NCBI RefSeq assembly: GCF_018881505.1
Contig: NZ_JACVQC010000001.1
Span: 434,001-498,000, forward strand
Direction of reading: 5' to 3'
From: Polynucleobacter sp. UK-Mo-2m-Kol15
GTDB lineage: Bacteria; Pseudomonadota; Gammaproteobacteria; Burkholderiales; Burkholderiaceae
DNA: 64,000 nucleotides
Each line of letters begins with the position of its first letter. Positions within the stretch are counted from its first letter, which is position 1. Position numbers and translations under genes: made by a program. Below are positions 10,290 through 19,067 of the stretch, in pieces. The notes below the pieces were generated by a model. It did no database searches, was not told where the DNA came from, and was given only the letters and a program-made list of their open reading frames with translations.

Positions 10290-11033
10290 ATGCGCTGGCT
10301 TTATTACCTTCTGAAATGTTTGCTAGGCGGTTTTGTTGCTATGCAAATTTACTTTGTTATTCAGATAGGATTGTGGGTAGCGCTTGATCCAAGCAGCACT
10401 GCATTTCAGCGGGCTGAACGTTGGAGATTGTGTGGCTTAAATTGGTCATGTCCAGTGCAATCATCCTGGGTTCCGTATGACAAAATCTCGGTCAATCTCA
10501 AGCGTGCTGTTTTGGTAAGTGAAGATGACATCTTTTTTCAGCATATGGGTGTCCGGGTTCAAGATATGAAGAAAGCTTGGACTAAAAACGCCCAAATCAT
10601 GCAACAGGGTAGCGCTAAATCCAAAACTGCTTTGCGTGGCGGCTCTACGATTACGCAGCAGTTAGCAAAAAACCTTTTTCTTTCTTCTGAGCAAAATTAT
10701 TTTCGAAAAGCTCAGGAGCTCATCATTACTGGCCTACTTGAGATGATGTTATCCAAGCAGCGTCTTTATGAGATTTATCTAAATTCAGTAGAGTGGGGAG
10801 AAGGCATCTTTGGTATTGGTGCTGCCTCTCAGCATTACTATGGAGTTAAGCCGGCATTGCTGAATCGAGAGCAGGCTGCTTCACTAGCCTCAGCATTGCC
10901 AGCGCCGAAGTGCTTCGATAAAGTGAAGTATTGCCGTAAGGCTAATATTCATTTCCCTACGCGACAAGATTTTATTTTGGGAAATATGGATAGAGTGGCT
11001 TTGGCACCCGACCCAAAACCCAAAATCCGTTAG
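10290..11033 (+). CDS. mtgA: Monofunctional biosynthetic peptidoglycan transglycosylase
   Basis: GT51 glycosyltransferase polymerising lipid II into glycan strands at the inner membrane. A single N-terminal membrane segment lies at about residues 5-28. The catalytic glutamate region ([15 protein letters not shown]) is near 70-85. The family motif [16 protein letters not shown] follows near 116, with [19 protein letters not shown] near 163. There is no transpeptidase domain, so it is MtgA rather than a class A PBP. TTG at 10287 directly before the ATG is an alternative start. Its 3' end overlaps convergent pyrF by 4 bases. Confidence 0.95.
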   Translation: MRWLYYLLKCLLGGFVAMQIYFVIQIGLWVALDPSSTAFQRAERWRLCGLNWSCPVQSSWVPYDKISVNLKRAVLVSEDDIFFQHMGVRVQDMKKAWTKNAQIMQQGSAKSKTALRGGSTITQQLAKNLFLSSEQNYFRKAQELIITGLLEMMLSKQRLYEIYLNSVEWGEGIFGIGAASQHYYGVKPALLNREQAASLASALPAPKCFDKVKYCRKANIHFPTRQDFILGNMDRVALAPDPKPKIR

Positions 11034-11881
11034 TTTTGTTTATCTGCCGCAGCTCTTAATGCATCTCTAGTGGCGATCGCTACTTTTCTAGCTGCCTCAG
11101 CAAAATCATTACCAGAGCTGGCGTATAGGATTGCTCTAGAGGAGTTAATCACCATTCCTCTGCCGGGCTCATTTGGAATGCTCCCTGCTTTTACGGTTGT
11201 ATCAATATCGCCACCTTGAGCGCCAATGCCTGGGATAAGCAATGGCATCTCGCCCACAATTGCTCTTACCTTAGTAATTTCCTCTGGGAAGGTTGCCCCG
11301 ACTACTAGACTGATCTGTCCAGAGGAATTCCACTGTTCTGCTGCCAGCCTGGCGAGATGCAGGTAAAGTGGCTCGCCATTGGGCGATACATTCAAAAACT
11401 GAAGATCAGAGCCTCCTGGATTAGAGGTGCGGCATAAAACAATCACACCTTTGCCAGGATGCTTTAAGAAGGGTTCGATAGTGTCAAAGCCCATATAGGG
11501 GTTCACAGTCACTGCATCTGCACCATAACGCTCAAAAGCCTCTAGGGCGTAGTGGTCAGCCGTACTGCCGATATCCCCACGCTTCGAGTCTAAGATGACG
11601 GGAACATGAGGGTATTTATCTTTAAGGTAACTAGTGAGCTTTTCTAGCTGAGCTTCTGCTCGTTGGGAGGCAAAGTAGGCGAACTGGGGTTTAAAGGCGC
11701 AGGCCGTATCCGCAGTTGCATCAGCGATCTCACGGCAGAACTCAAAAATTCCCTCAGGTTTGCCCTGAAATACGGCGGGCAAGCGCTTCGGATCTGGATC
11801 AAAACCCACACACAACATGCTGCCTTGGGAAGCCCATGCAGACTGGAGTTGCTGGGTAAAGGTGTTTGGGCTGGGGTTCAT
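11030..11881 (-). CDS. pyrF: Orotidine 5'-phosphate decarboxylase (type 2)
   Basis: Converts OMP to UMP in pyrimidine synthesis. The active-site signature [15 protein letters not shown] lies about 85 residues from the start, which marks the longer type 2 subfamily. [14 protein letters not shown] near residue 23 and [13 protein letters not shown] near 120 also fit. I chose [11 protein letters not shown] at 11881; the frame stays open to 11935, with a second candidate start (MAHDSF) at 11920, and none has a convincing ribosome-binding site. It is divergent from corA. Product about 283 residues. Confidence 0.93.
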   Translation of the reverse strand: MNPSPNTFTQQLQSAWASQGSMLCVGFDPDPKRLPAVFQGKPEGIFEFCREIADATADTACAFKPQFAYFASQRAEAQLEKLTSYLKDKYPHVPVILDSKRGDIGSTADHYALEAFERYGADAVTVNPYMGFDTIEPFLKHPGKGVIVLCRTSNPGGSDLQFLNVSPNGEPLYLHLARLAAEQWNSSGQISLVVGATFPEEITKVRAIVGEMPLLIPGIGAQGGDIDTTVKAGSIPNEPGRGMVINSSRAILYASSGNDFAEAARKVAIATRDALRAAADKQN

Positions 11882-11955
11882 TGGGATTAAGCTTATTTTA
11901 GTGAAACTGTCATGAGCCATAGGATAAACTAGCAACCATTCTTTAGGAGTTCACC

Positions 11956-12927
11956 ATGATCAACTTGTTCGTCCTGCAAAATGGCCGCCTCTCTCAAGAG
12001 CAAGTGGAAGATCGCAATGAATTGTTGCAATACTCTAACCCTATCTGGATCGACGTAGTTGACCCTGAAGAGGAAGAGCTTATCTGGATTAAAGAGGCCT
12101 TTGGCGTACTTTTGCCCGAATTGGATGATTTGGGCGACTTAGAGGCTTCTGCCCGTTATTTCGAGGCTGATGACGGCCATCTGCATATTCGTACTGATTT
12201 CTTGTTGGATGAAGAAGAAACCTCTCGTAACGTGCGAGTCGCTTTCGTGATGACTAAGCAAGTTTTATTCTCGATTCATGATGAGGATTTACCGGTGTTC
12301 CGCTTGGTACGTTTGCGTGCCCGTTTGCGCCCTGGCTCAGTGAGTAACGCCAAAGACGTTTTACTCGACTTGTATTCCACCGACGCTGAATATTCTGCAG
12401 ATGCTTTGGAAGAGGTTTATGAAAATCTCGAGCTAGCAGGTAAGCGCGTCTTGCAAGATGAAATTACCGATAACGATGCAGAAGAAGTGCTCGAAACAAT
12501 TGCTAAGGAAGAAGATACGAACGGACGTATTCGTCGTAATGTGATGGATACCCGCCGTGCATTGTCTTTCCTAATGCGTAGCAAATTATTGTCTGATGAG
12601 CAGCAAGAAGAAGCTCGTCAGATTTTGCGAGATATTGATTCACTAGAAAACCATACCGCTTTCTTGTTCGATAAGATCAACTTCTTGATGGATGCGACAG
12701 TTGGTTTTATTAACTTGAACCAAAGTAAGATCATCAAGATCTTCTCGGTGGTATCGGTTGCCTTAATGCCGCCAACTTTGTTGGCGAGCGTATGGGGCAT
12801 GAACTTCCGCTACATGCCGGAGTTAGAGCAAACTTGGGGTTATCCAGTTGCCATCATCTCCATGGTGATTTCTGCAATGATTCCATTGGGCTACTTCCGC
12901 CACAAAGGTTGGTTAAGCTCCCGCTAA
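11956..12927 (+). CDS. corA: Magnesium/cobalt transporter CorA
   Basis: Pentameric divalent-cation channel of the inner membrane, 323 residues. It has a long acidic and helical cytoplasmic domain (1-255), then two transmembrane helices at the C-terminus (about 262-285 and 297-315). The first ends in the selectivity motif GMN (WGMNFRYMPEL). An AGGAG ribosome-binding site lies just upstream (TTTAGGAGTTCACC). It is a single-gene unit between divergent pyrF and convergent pncC. No M-box or other riboswitch leader fits in the short upstream gap. Confidence 0.96.
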   Translation: MINLFVLQNGRLSQEQVEDRNELLQYSNPIWIDVVDPEEEELIWIKEAFGVLLPELDDLGDLEASARYFEADDGHLHIRTDFLLDEEETSRNVRVAFVMTKQVLFSIHDEDLPVFRLVRLRARLRPGSVSNAKDVLLDLYSTDAEYSADALEEVYENLELAGKRVLQDEITDNDAEEVLETIAKEEDTNGRIRRNVMDTRRALSFLMRSKLLSDEQQEEARQILRDIDSLENHTAFLFDKINFLMDATVGFINLNQSKIIKIFSVVSVALMPPTLLASVWGMNFRYMPELEQTWGYPVAIISMVISAMIPLGYFRHKGWLSSR

Positions 12928-12931
12928 TTCA

Positions 12932-13456
12932 CTAGGTGTTTTTGGGTTTAAGCAATTCCAAAAATTGAGAGAGCGCAAAATCACGCGCTTGATTCCGCAC
13001 TATTTGACGGTTACCGTTGAAGTGTTTTGTTAGCGTGACAATATTAACAATATCATCTCCAACACTCTCTTTAACTGCCCAACCGAAGCAGACAGTTCCA
13101 ACCGGTTTTTCTGGTGAACCACCTGTTGGACCAGCAATACCAGTTATAGAAATAGCGACATTGACATTGGCATTGCGTAGCGCCCCCTCAGCCATTGCTT
13201 TGGCAACTTGCTCGCTTACTGCGCCAAAAGATTCGATTGTTTCTGCTGGAACGTTTAAGCATTCCGATTTTGCCGCATTGCTATAGGTAATATAGCCTCG
13301 CTCTAGCCAATTACTTGAGCCTGCCAAGTCCGTCAGGGTTGCACAGACAAGGCCACCAGTGCAGGATTCAGCCAAGGCAATTTTCCAGCCTCGGTTCATC
13401 AGAGTCTGTGCAACAGCCCTCGCGATTTCATGTTGAGGATCAGTATTATTTTTCAT
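12932..13456 (-). CDS. pncC: Nicotinamide-nucleotide amidohydrolase (CinA C-terminal domain)
   Basis: Deamidates NMN to nicotinate mononucleotide in NAD salvage. The 174-residue stand-alone CinA-C domain has ALAESCTGGLVCATLTDLAG (about 28-47), with the catalytic serine, and ISITGIAGPTGGSPEKPVGTV (about 110-130). The N-terminal MoaB-like domain found in full CinA is absent, as in many proteobacteria. Its start overlaps the pgpA stop by 4 bases, so it is the last gene of the thiL-pgpA-pncC unit. Confidence 0.94.
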   Translation of the reverse strand: MKNNTDPQHEIARAVAQTLMNRGWKIALAESCTGGLVCATLTDLAGSSNWLERGYITYSNAAKSECLNVPAETIESFGAVSEQVAKAMAEGALRNANVNVAISITGIAGPTGGSPEKPVGTVCFGWAVKESVGDDIVNIVTLTKHFNGNRQIVRNQARDFALSQFLELLKPKNT

Positions 13457-14034
13457 GAGAAATATCTCAGTCCAATTTGTACAAGTGCGATTGTGAGAAG
13501 CGTAAAAAATGCGGCAGCCAAATCATCGGCAATGATTCCGAAACCACGCCAGAATATTAAGCCCTTACTTGATGGAGAGGCATCCTCACCACCTTCTAAA
13601 TGTTTAAAGTGCCTATCAATCATTCCTATAGGCCCCGGTTTTATGGCATCAAAAAATCGGAATAGCGCAAATGCCAAAATCTGTACCCATAAGTTGCTTG
13701 GCATGATAAAAACCAGCACGAGCCAGAAGGCGATCACCTCATCCCACACAATTCCGCCAAAATCTTTTTTCCCTAACTCTTCGCTGACTTGTCCACAGAT
13801 CCAGCAACCCATTGGGATTCCTACGCCAATGATCCATAGCCATGCTTCGGTGGGTAGAAAATAATCGCCTAATAAGAATGCAGCCCAAGCCCATAATGTT
13901 CCTGCGGTACCGGGAGCAAATGGCACTAAACCACTGCCTAAGCCGAAGGCCAGGGCGCGGGTCGGTTTTTTAAAAACCCAACTAAAGTTAGGAAGGTTCG
14001 CTTCCTTAGATGGGTTATTGGATTTAGTGTTCAT
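13453..14034 (-). CDS. pgpA: Phosphatidylglycerophosphatase A
   Basis: Inner-membrane phosphatase converting phosphatidylglycerophosphate to phosphatidylglycerol. The 193-residue protein has the family motif GSGLVPFAPGTAGTLWAW near residues 33-50, the metal/active-site region GGIVWDEVIAFW near 93-104, and several hydrophobic segments. The 4-base overlaps at both ends (thiL stop, pncC start) indicate translational coupling. The thiL-pgpA pairing is standard in proteobacteria. Confidence 0.95.
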   Translation of the reverse strand: MNTKSNNPSKEANLPNFSWVFKKPTRALAFGLGSGLVPFAPGTAGTLWAWAAFLLGDYFLPTEAWLWIIGVGIPMGCWICGQVSEELGKKDFGGIVWDEVIAFWLVLVFIMPSNLWVQILAFALFRFFDAIKPGPIGMIDRHFKHLEGGEDASPSSKGLIFWRGFGIIADDLAAAFFTLLTIALVQIGLRYFS

Positions 14035-15053
14035 GCAAAGTGATCAAAAGATTTCAGCAGCTGATGTGCCTCATCTGTATTTAAAGTCTTTCCTGCACTA
14101 TTAATAATGAGGATTTCAGGGGCAAGGTATTGCATGGGTTTGATGCTACCAATTTTCGTGAGCGGAAGATTCAAACTTGCACTAATTTTGGCAATCACAT
14201 CTCGCTTACTAGTTGATGCTGTAAAGCAAAGTTCATAATCATCCCCGCCACTCGCTGCATATTGACTTTGAATTGCTTGCGATTGCTTGGCTAGGGTGGC
14301 TGATTTAGGAATCCGATCTAAAAAGATTTCAGCATCTTTTCCTGATTGTTTAAGGATATGCCTCAAGTCGCCTAACAGACCATCGGAGATGTCCAAGGCG
14401 GAGTTGGCAACACCCCTTAAGGCAATGCCTAAATTTACTCTAGGCGTGGGTTGGTGCATACGAACTTGAATATGCTCGAGCTCATCATTTGATAAGGTAA
14501 TTTCATGACGCAGCGCAGCAAGAGTAAGTCTCGCATCACCAACCGTTCCTGAAACCCAAATATCATCTCCTGCCAATGCCCCTGATCTACGAATGGCTTT
14601 TTCTTTCGGGATATCTCCCAAAGCGGTGATACAAATATTGAGAGGGCCGGCAGTGGTATCGCCGCCAATTAGAGGGCAGCCATATTCATGTGCGATTGCA
14701 AATAAGCCCTTACTAAAAGCTGCTAACCATTGTGGATTTGACTCTGGTAGCGCTAGTGCCAGGGTAAAACCTATCGGTTTGGCGCCCATGGCTGCTAGGT
14801 CAGAGAGGTTTACGGCTAGCGCTTTCCAGCCCAGCCACTCTGGGTTGGCATCAGCAAAAAAGTGCCGCCCGCAGACCAACATGTCGCTCGTAACGGCAAT
14901 TTCTTCAGTGCGGCCAGATTCTAGTAAGGCGCAGTCATCGCCTATCCCCAAATTCACTGCGCCTGGATTGTTGGCAAGCATGAGTTCTGACTGCGTTTTG
15001 AAGAAACGTTGGATCAGGTCAAATTCGCCAAGTGGGGTAGTTTGAGATTGCAT
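14031..15053 (-). CDS. thiL: Thiamine-monophosphate kinase
   Basis: Phosphorylates thiamine monophosphate to the active cofactor TPP. The 340-residue PurM/SelD-like ATPase has GEFDLIQRFF at the N-terminus, GIGDDCALL near residue 37, SDMLVCGRHF near 55, and GGDTTAGPLNICITALG near 129. ALDISDGLLGDLRHIL near 215 and ASGGDDYELCF near 265 complete the pattern. First gene of the thiL-pgpA-pncC operon. No TPP riboswitch was seen in the short interval towards maeB. Confidence 0.96.
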   Translation of the reverse strand: MQSQTTPLGEFDLIQRFFKTQSELMLANNPGAVNLGIGDDCALLESGRTEEIAVTSDMLVCGRHFFADANPEWLGWKALAVNLSDLAAMGAKPIGFTLALALPESNPQWLAAFSKGLFAIAHEYGCPLIGGDTTAGPLNICITALGDIPKEKAIRRSGALAGDDIWVSGTVGDARLTLAALRHEITLSNDELEHIQVRMHQPTPRVNLGIALRGVANSALDISDGLLGDLRHILKQSGKDAEIFLDRIPKSATLAKQSQAIQSQYAASGGDDYELCFTASTSKRDVIAKISASLNLPLTKIGSIKPMQYLAPEILIINSAGKTLNTDEAHQLLKSFDHFA

Positions 15054-15124
15054 ACCCCATTTTATGGCTCTTAGGATCTTTCATGCGGAAGGAATAGAAT
15101 TAGAAGCTTGAATACGTCTGATTG

Positions 15125-17464
15125 ATGAGTGAACCGATGAGCAAACCAAGCAATAGCAGCAAAGAGCAACAAATAGCGGACTTAAGAGCGGCTGCCCTTC
15201 ACTATCACGAATTTCCTGTGCCAGGAAAAATTGAAATTGCTCCAACAAAGCAGTTGACTAATCAGCGAGACTTGGCGCTTGCCTACACCCCTGGTGTTGC
15301 AGCGGCTTGTGAAGAAATCGTAAAAGATCCTGCAAATGCATTCCGTTATACAGCGCGAGGTAATTTAGTCGGTGTGATTACTAACGGTACCGCAGTATTA
15401 GGTTTGGGAAATATTGGACCATTGGCAAGTAAGCCAGTGATGGAGGGTAAAGCAGTTCTCTTTAAGAAATTTGCTGGCATCGATGTTTTCGATATTGAAG
15501 TCAATGAAAACGACCCAGAAAAATTAGTGGAAATTATTGCTGCGCTGGAGCCAACCTTTGGCGGTATCAATTTAGAGGATATTAAAGCGCCAGATTGTTT
15601 TGTTGTTGAGCGTAAGCTACAAGCGCGCATGAAAATTCCTGTCTTTCATGATGATCAACATGGAACAGCGATTGTGGTTGCCGCTGCGATTCTTAATGGC
15701 TTGAAAGTAGTTGGCAAAGATGTTGCGAATGTGAAGCTAGTTACTTCAGGCGCTGGTGCAGCTGCTCTAGCTTGCTTAGACCTGTTAGTCGACCTCGGCA
15801 TTCCTCGTAAAAATATTTGGGTTACCGACCTGGCTGGTGTTGCTTACAAAGGCCGCAAGGAACTGATGGATCCTGAGAAGGAGCCATTCTGCCAGGAGAC
15901 AGAATTACGTACGCTCGATCAAGCAATTGAAGGCGCAGATATTTTCTTAGGTCTTTCTGCTGGTGGTGTATTGAAGCAAAGCATGGTGATGAAGATGGCG
16001 CCTAAGCCATTGGTTTATGCCTTAGCAAATCCAACACCTGAGATTCTTCCTGAGGATGTCAAAGAAGTACGACCGGATGCTGTGATGGCTACAGGTCGGA
16101 CTGATTATCCAAACCAAGTCAACAACGTACTGTGTTTCCCATTCATCTTTCGTGGGGCTTTAGACGTCGGCGCCACAACTATTACCCGTGGCATGGAAGT
16201 CGCAGCAGTTAGAGCTGTAGCGGAGTTAGCGCAAGCCGAGCAGAGCGAAGTAGTCACCTCTGTTTATGGTATTGAGAACCTTTCTTTTGGCCCAGATTAT
16301 TTAATTCCGAAACCATTTGATCCACGCTTGATTACCGTAGTCGCACCTGCGGTTGCTAAGGCGGCGATGGATGATGGTGTTGCACTGCGTCCGATTAAAG
16401 ACTTTGATGCTTACCGCAATCAATTACAACAGTTTGTGTACCACTCTGGCACTTTGATGAAGCCACTATTTAGCATTGCTAAACGTGTGCCTGCAGCTCA
16501 AAAACGCATTGTATTTGCTGAGGGTGAAGATGAGCGCGTATTACGTGCAGTACAAATTATTATTGATGAGCATCTAGCTTCACCCATTTTAATTGGTAGG
16601 CCGGCGGTAATTGAGCATCGTATTGGCAAATTTGGCTTGCGTATTAAAGCTGGTGAAGACTTTGAGATCGTGAATCCAGAGAGTGATTCACGCTTTCGAG
16701 ACTTCTGGCAAACCTATTTAGCGCTGACTGAGCGTAAGGGTGTTACTGCCTCTTTTGCCAAGTTAGAAATGCGTCGCCGCAATACCTTGATTGGATCGGT
16801 CATGATTAGCAAAGGCATGGCTGATGGCATGATCTGTGGAACGGTCGGCAACTCTGCAACACATTTGAAATATATTGATGAGGTGATTGGTCACGAGCCT
16901 GGTGCCAATGTCTACGGGGCAATGTCTGGTTTGATTTTGCCGGGTCGCCAAGTATTTTTAGTGGATACTCATGTCAACATCGATCCAACTGCAGAACAGT
17001 TAGCTGAGTTGACATTGATGGCAGCGAGCGAGATGCGTAAATTAGGTTTAGAGCCTAAGGTTGCACTTCTGTCCCATTCCAACTTTGGTTCAAGCAGCGC
17101 TCCATCTGCAGTCAAAATGCGTGAAGTATTGGCTTTGATTCAAAAAGCTGATCCTGAATTAGAGGTGGATGGTGAGATGCATGGTGATAGCGCTTTGGAT
17201 GCAAGCATTCGTGCTGGCGCAGTGACTTCGTCCCCATTGAAAGGCGATGCCAATTTATTGGTTCTGCCAAATATTGACGCCGCTAATATCTCTTATAACT
17301 TGTTAAAGACTGCTGCTGGAAATGGAATCGCAATCGGACCTTTGCTCTTAGGTGTTGCTAAGCCTATTCATATTCTGACGCCGGCAGCTACCGTGCGTCG
17401 TATTGTTAATGTGACTACTTTGGCGGTAGTTGAGGCAGCAAGTAATGCCAGGGGCGTGGCTTAA
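15125..17464 (+). CDS. maeB: NADP-dependent malic enzyme with phosphotransacetylase-like C-terminal domain
   Basis: Oxidative decarboxylation of malate to pyruvate. The product is about 779 residues, the MaeB fusion length. Residues about 20-430 are the malic enzyme part ([57 protein letters not shown]). Residues about 450-775 resemble phosphotransacetylase ([33 protein letters not shown]), a domain thought to be regulatory in this family. TTG at 15122 and ATG at 15137 are alternative starts. It is divergent from thiL and followed by paired AT-rich hairpins. Confidence 0.95.
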   Translation: MSEPMSKPSNSSKEQQIADLRAAALHYHEFPVPGKIEIAPTKQLTNQRDLALAYTPGVAAACEEIVKDPANAFRYTARGNLVGVITNGTAVLGLGNIGPLASKPVMEGKAVLFKKFAGIDVFDIEVNENDPEKLVEIIAALEPTFGGINLEDIKAPDCFVVERKLQARMKIPVFHDDQHGTAIVVAAAILNGLKVVGKDVANVKLVTSGAGAAALACLDLLVDLGIPRKNIWVTDLAGVAYKGRKELMDPEKEPFCQETELRTLDQAIEGADIFLGLSAGGVLKQSMVMKMAPKPLVYALANPTPEILPEDVKEVRPDAVMATGRTDYPNQVNNVLCFPFIFRGALDVGATTITRGMEVAAVRAVAELAQAEQSEVVTSVYGIENLSFGPDYLIPKPFDPRLITVVAPAVAKAAMDDGVALRPIKDFDAYRNQLQQFVYHSGTLMKPLFSIAKRVPAAQKRIVFAEGEDERVLRAVQIIIDEHLASPILIGRPAVIEHRIGKFGLRIKAGEDFEIVNPESDSRFRDFWQTYLALTERKGVTASFAKLEMRRRNTLIGSVMISKGMADGMICGTVGNSATHLKYIDEVIGHEPGANVYGAMSGLILPGRQVFLVDTHVNIDPTAEQLAELTLMAASEMRKLGLEPKVALLSHSNFGSSSAPSAVKMREVLALIQKADPELEVDGEMHGDSALDASIRAGAVTSSPLKGDANLLVLPNIDAANISYNLLKTAAGNGIAIGPLLLGVAKPIHILTPAATVRRIVNVTTLAVVEAASNARGVA

Positions 17465-17481
17465 GAGGTAAATTAGACTTT

Positions 17482-17542
17482 TTTATGTTAGTTCGTAATT
17501 ACTAACATAAATAATTATTATATAAATCAATGGTTTATATAA
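17482..17542. repeat. Two adjacent AT-rich inverted repeats between maeB and the barstar-like gene
   Basis: The first inverted repeat is TTTATGTTAGT / ACTAACATAAA (17482-17492 and 17501-17511), a perfect 11-base stem with an 8-base loop. The second is TTATATAAA / TTTATATAA (17518-17526 and 17534-17542), a perfect 9-base stem with a 7-base loop. Neither has a GC-rich stem with a U tract, so they are not classical terminators. They could be weak terminators, operators for the downstream gene, or mRNA-stabilising hairpins after maeB. Confidence 0.6.
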
Positions 17543-17599
17543 AATGTGCTGTAATTGGGCTTGATTTGATGGCGTGTTAAGGGTAACCTAGCACCCATC

Positions 17600-18220
17600 A
17601 TGAATAATCGCTCTGAAAACGGCACTACAGTAGGCTTTGAAGAACACAGTCGAGCTGAAAGTTGGGATAGCAACGATCGACTTGAAACTGAGTCATCTGC
17701 TGCCAATATCTATGCCGAGGGTGGTTTATCTCGTTTACAAACCTATGCAGCAAATCAAGTTTCGGGGAAAAAAGTGACAGCTTCTTGGCGCGCCGCTTTG
17801 GCCGTTCGTGATGCCGGACCGCCGGCAATGTTGCGCAGTGTGCGCCCTAATATTGTTCAATCTATTCGTGCTTTCCGCACTCCTGACCTCCAGGAAGCTG
17901 CTACTGAGCTTGGCCAGCATTTCATTTACGCTAATTGTGCAAATGCAATGACCAAAGGCGAAGTTTTGGAGGCGATTGCAATTGCCTATACATTTACTAA
18001 GCAGCAGGCAAAGAATTTTGATCCTTTGCTGGATGCTTTGACAACAACAGTAGATAAGTCTGGCCCTCAGCCAGGTTTTGTAGTGGTGCTTGAAGGTTTG
18101 CCTTGCACACAGAAGTTTGACAAGGAAGCTCGTGAGACGCTGCTTGATGTATTCCGAGATGCAGTAGATTTCTGGTCTGAGCGTCGCACCCCGTACCGCG
18201 TCTTCTATTCTTTTGCCTAA
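17600..18220 (+). CDS. Barstar-family protein (orphan ribonuclease-inhibitor-like)
   Basis: A 206-residue protein whose C-terminal about 100 residues look like the barstar fold. The helix region after HFIYANC is followed by FDPLLDALTTTV, then a strand FVVVLEGL and the family ending LLDVFRDAVDFWSERRTPYRVFY. The N-terminal about 90 residues are hydrophilic and not recognised. Barstar inhibits barnase-type RNases, but no barnase-like gene is adjacent. Orphan barstar-like proteins occur widely in beta- and gammaproteobacteria with unclear roles. The family call rests on pattern recognition of the C-terminus. Confidence 0.72.
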   Translation: MNNRSENGTTVGFEEHSRAESWDSNDRLETESSAANIYAEGGLSRLQTYAANQVSGKKVTASWRAALAVRDAGPPAMLRSVRPNIVQSIRAFRTPDLQEAATELGQHFIYANCANAMTKGEVLEAIAIAYTFTKQQAKNFDPLLDALTTTVDKSGPQPGFVVVLEGLPCTQKFDKEARETLLDVFRDAVDFWSERRTPYRVFYSFA

Positions 18221-18253
18221 TTAGCAGTAACTGGTAAAGACTTAAAGCAGTAT

Positions 18254-18279
18254 AAATCGCCTCTATTTGAGGCGATTTT
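18254..18279. terminator. Two-way intrinsic terminator between barstar-like gene and rsmE
   Basis: AAATCGCCTC / GAGGCGATTT (18254-18263 and 18269-18278) is a 10-base stem with a 5-base loop. It is flanked by A on the left and T on the right, so it could work on both strands. It overlaps the last codons and the stop of convergent rsmE (stop at 18263-18265), leaving almost no separate spacer. Confidence 0.75.
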
Positions 18280-19024
18280 GCATTTCTGGGCCCCAAATGC
18301 TGTGAACAGCGGTGATTGCCACAATTCCAGCTGTCTCGGTACGCAATACACGATCACCCAAAGAAACAAGTTGATAGCCAGTTGCTTGAGCCTGCGCCTC
18401 TTCTTCTGGGGAGTGACCACCTTCAGGTCCAATCATCAAGACGACATCTTGAGGCGGGGTATTAATAAGTACTGAATACAAGCTTTTATCGGTATCTGGG
18501 CTTAAAAGTAATTTAAGTGTGGCTTTTTGTGGCTTCTGTAGATAACTTTCAAAACTTTGTATGGGCTCAACTGTCGCTAAGACGGTACGATCACATTGCT
18601 CACATGCGGCCTGAACAATCCCTTCCCAATGCAAAAGGCGTTTTTGAGCCCGCTCAGCATCGCTGGAGCGCGTCAATTTAATGACTGAGCGTTCACATTG
18701 CAGTGGGGCAATAACCTGAGCACCAGTCTCTATGGCCTTTTCAATCACCCAATCCATCTTATCTCCCCCAGCAAGTCCTTGGGCCAGGGTGATGGCATAG
18801 GGGCTCTCACGATGGGTATCTTGGCGAATGTCACTTAGCAAGGCTTCCCCAGATTTATTGCTCAGGGAAAGCAGTTTTGCTTGGGCAACTTGGCCCTTAC
18901 CATCAAAGATGGGGAAAAATTCGCCAACCTGAATGCGACGGACGCGCAAATGATGGGCGAGCTCTGGGGTGAGGGCATTTGGCTTTTGGTTTTCCCATGG
19001 CCCGGGAAGATAAAATTGAGGCAT
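18263..19024 (-). CDS. rsmE: 16S rRNA (uracil(1498)-N(3))-methyltransferase
   Basis: SPOUT-class methyltransferase acting on U1498 of 16S rRNA. The 253-residue protein has the N-terminal PUA-like RNA-binding part (HHLRVRRIQVGEFFPIFDG). The C-terminal knot domain carries AQGLAGGDKMDWVIEKAIETG near 88-108, LMIGPEGGHSPEEE near 195-208 and LGDRVLRTETAGIVA near 220-234, the cofactor-binding signature. It is divergent from tkt and convergent with the barstar-like gene. Confidence 0.95.
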   Translation of the reverse strand: MPQFYLPGPWENQKPNALTPELAHHLRVRRIQVGEFFPIFDGKGQVAQAKLLSLSNKSGEALLSDIRQDTHRESPYAITLAQGLAGGDKMDWVIEKAIETGAQVIAPLQCERSVIKLTRSSDAERAQKRLLHWEGIVQAACEQCDRTVLATVEPIQSFESYLQKPQKATLKLLLSPDTDKSLYSVLINTPPQDVVLMIGPEGGHSPEEEAQAQATGYQLVSLGDRVLRTETAGIVAITAVHSIWGPEMQNRLK

Positions 19025-19067
19025 TACTGAAATATAGCTAATTAATTTCCTAGAGACCTAATTTACG

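Noticed and set aside
11882-11935. N-terminal extension of PyrF to 11935
   Set aside because: The extra 18 residues are not family-like and lack a ribosome-binding site; a later start is preferred.
13430-13864. 144-codon plus ORF
   Set aside because: Antisense to pgpA, whose coding sequence is unambiguous.
14593-15045. 150-codon plus ORF
   Set aside because: Antisense to thiL; no recognisable domain.
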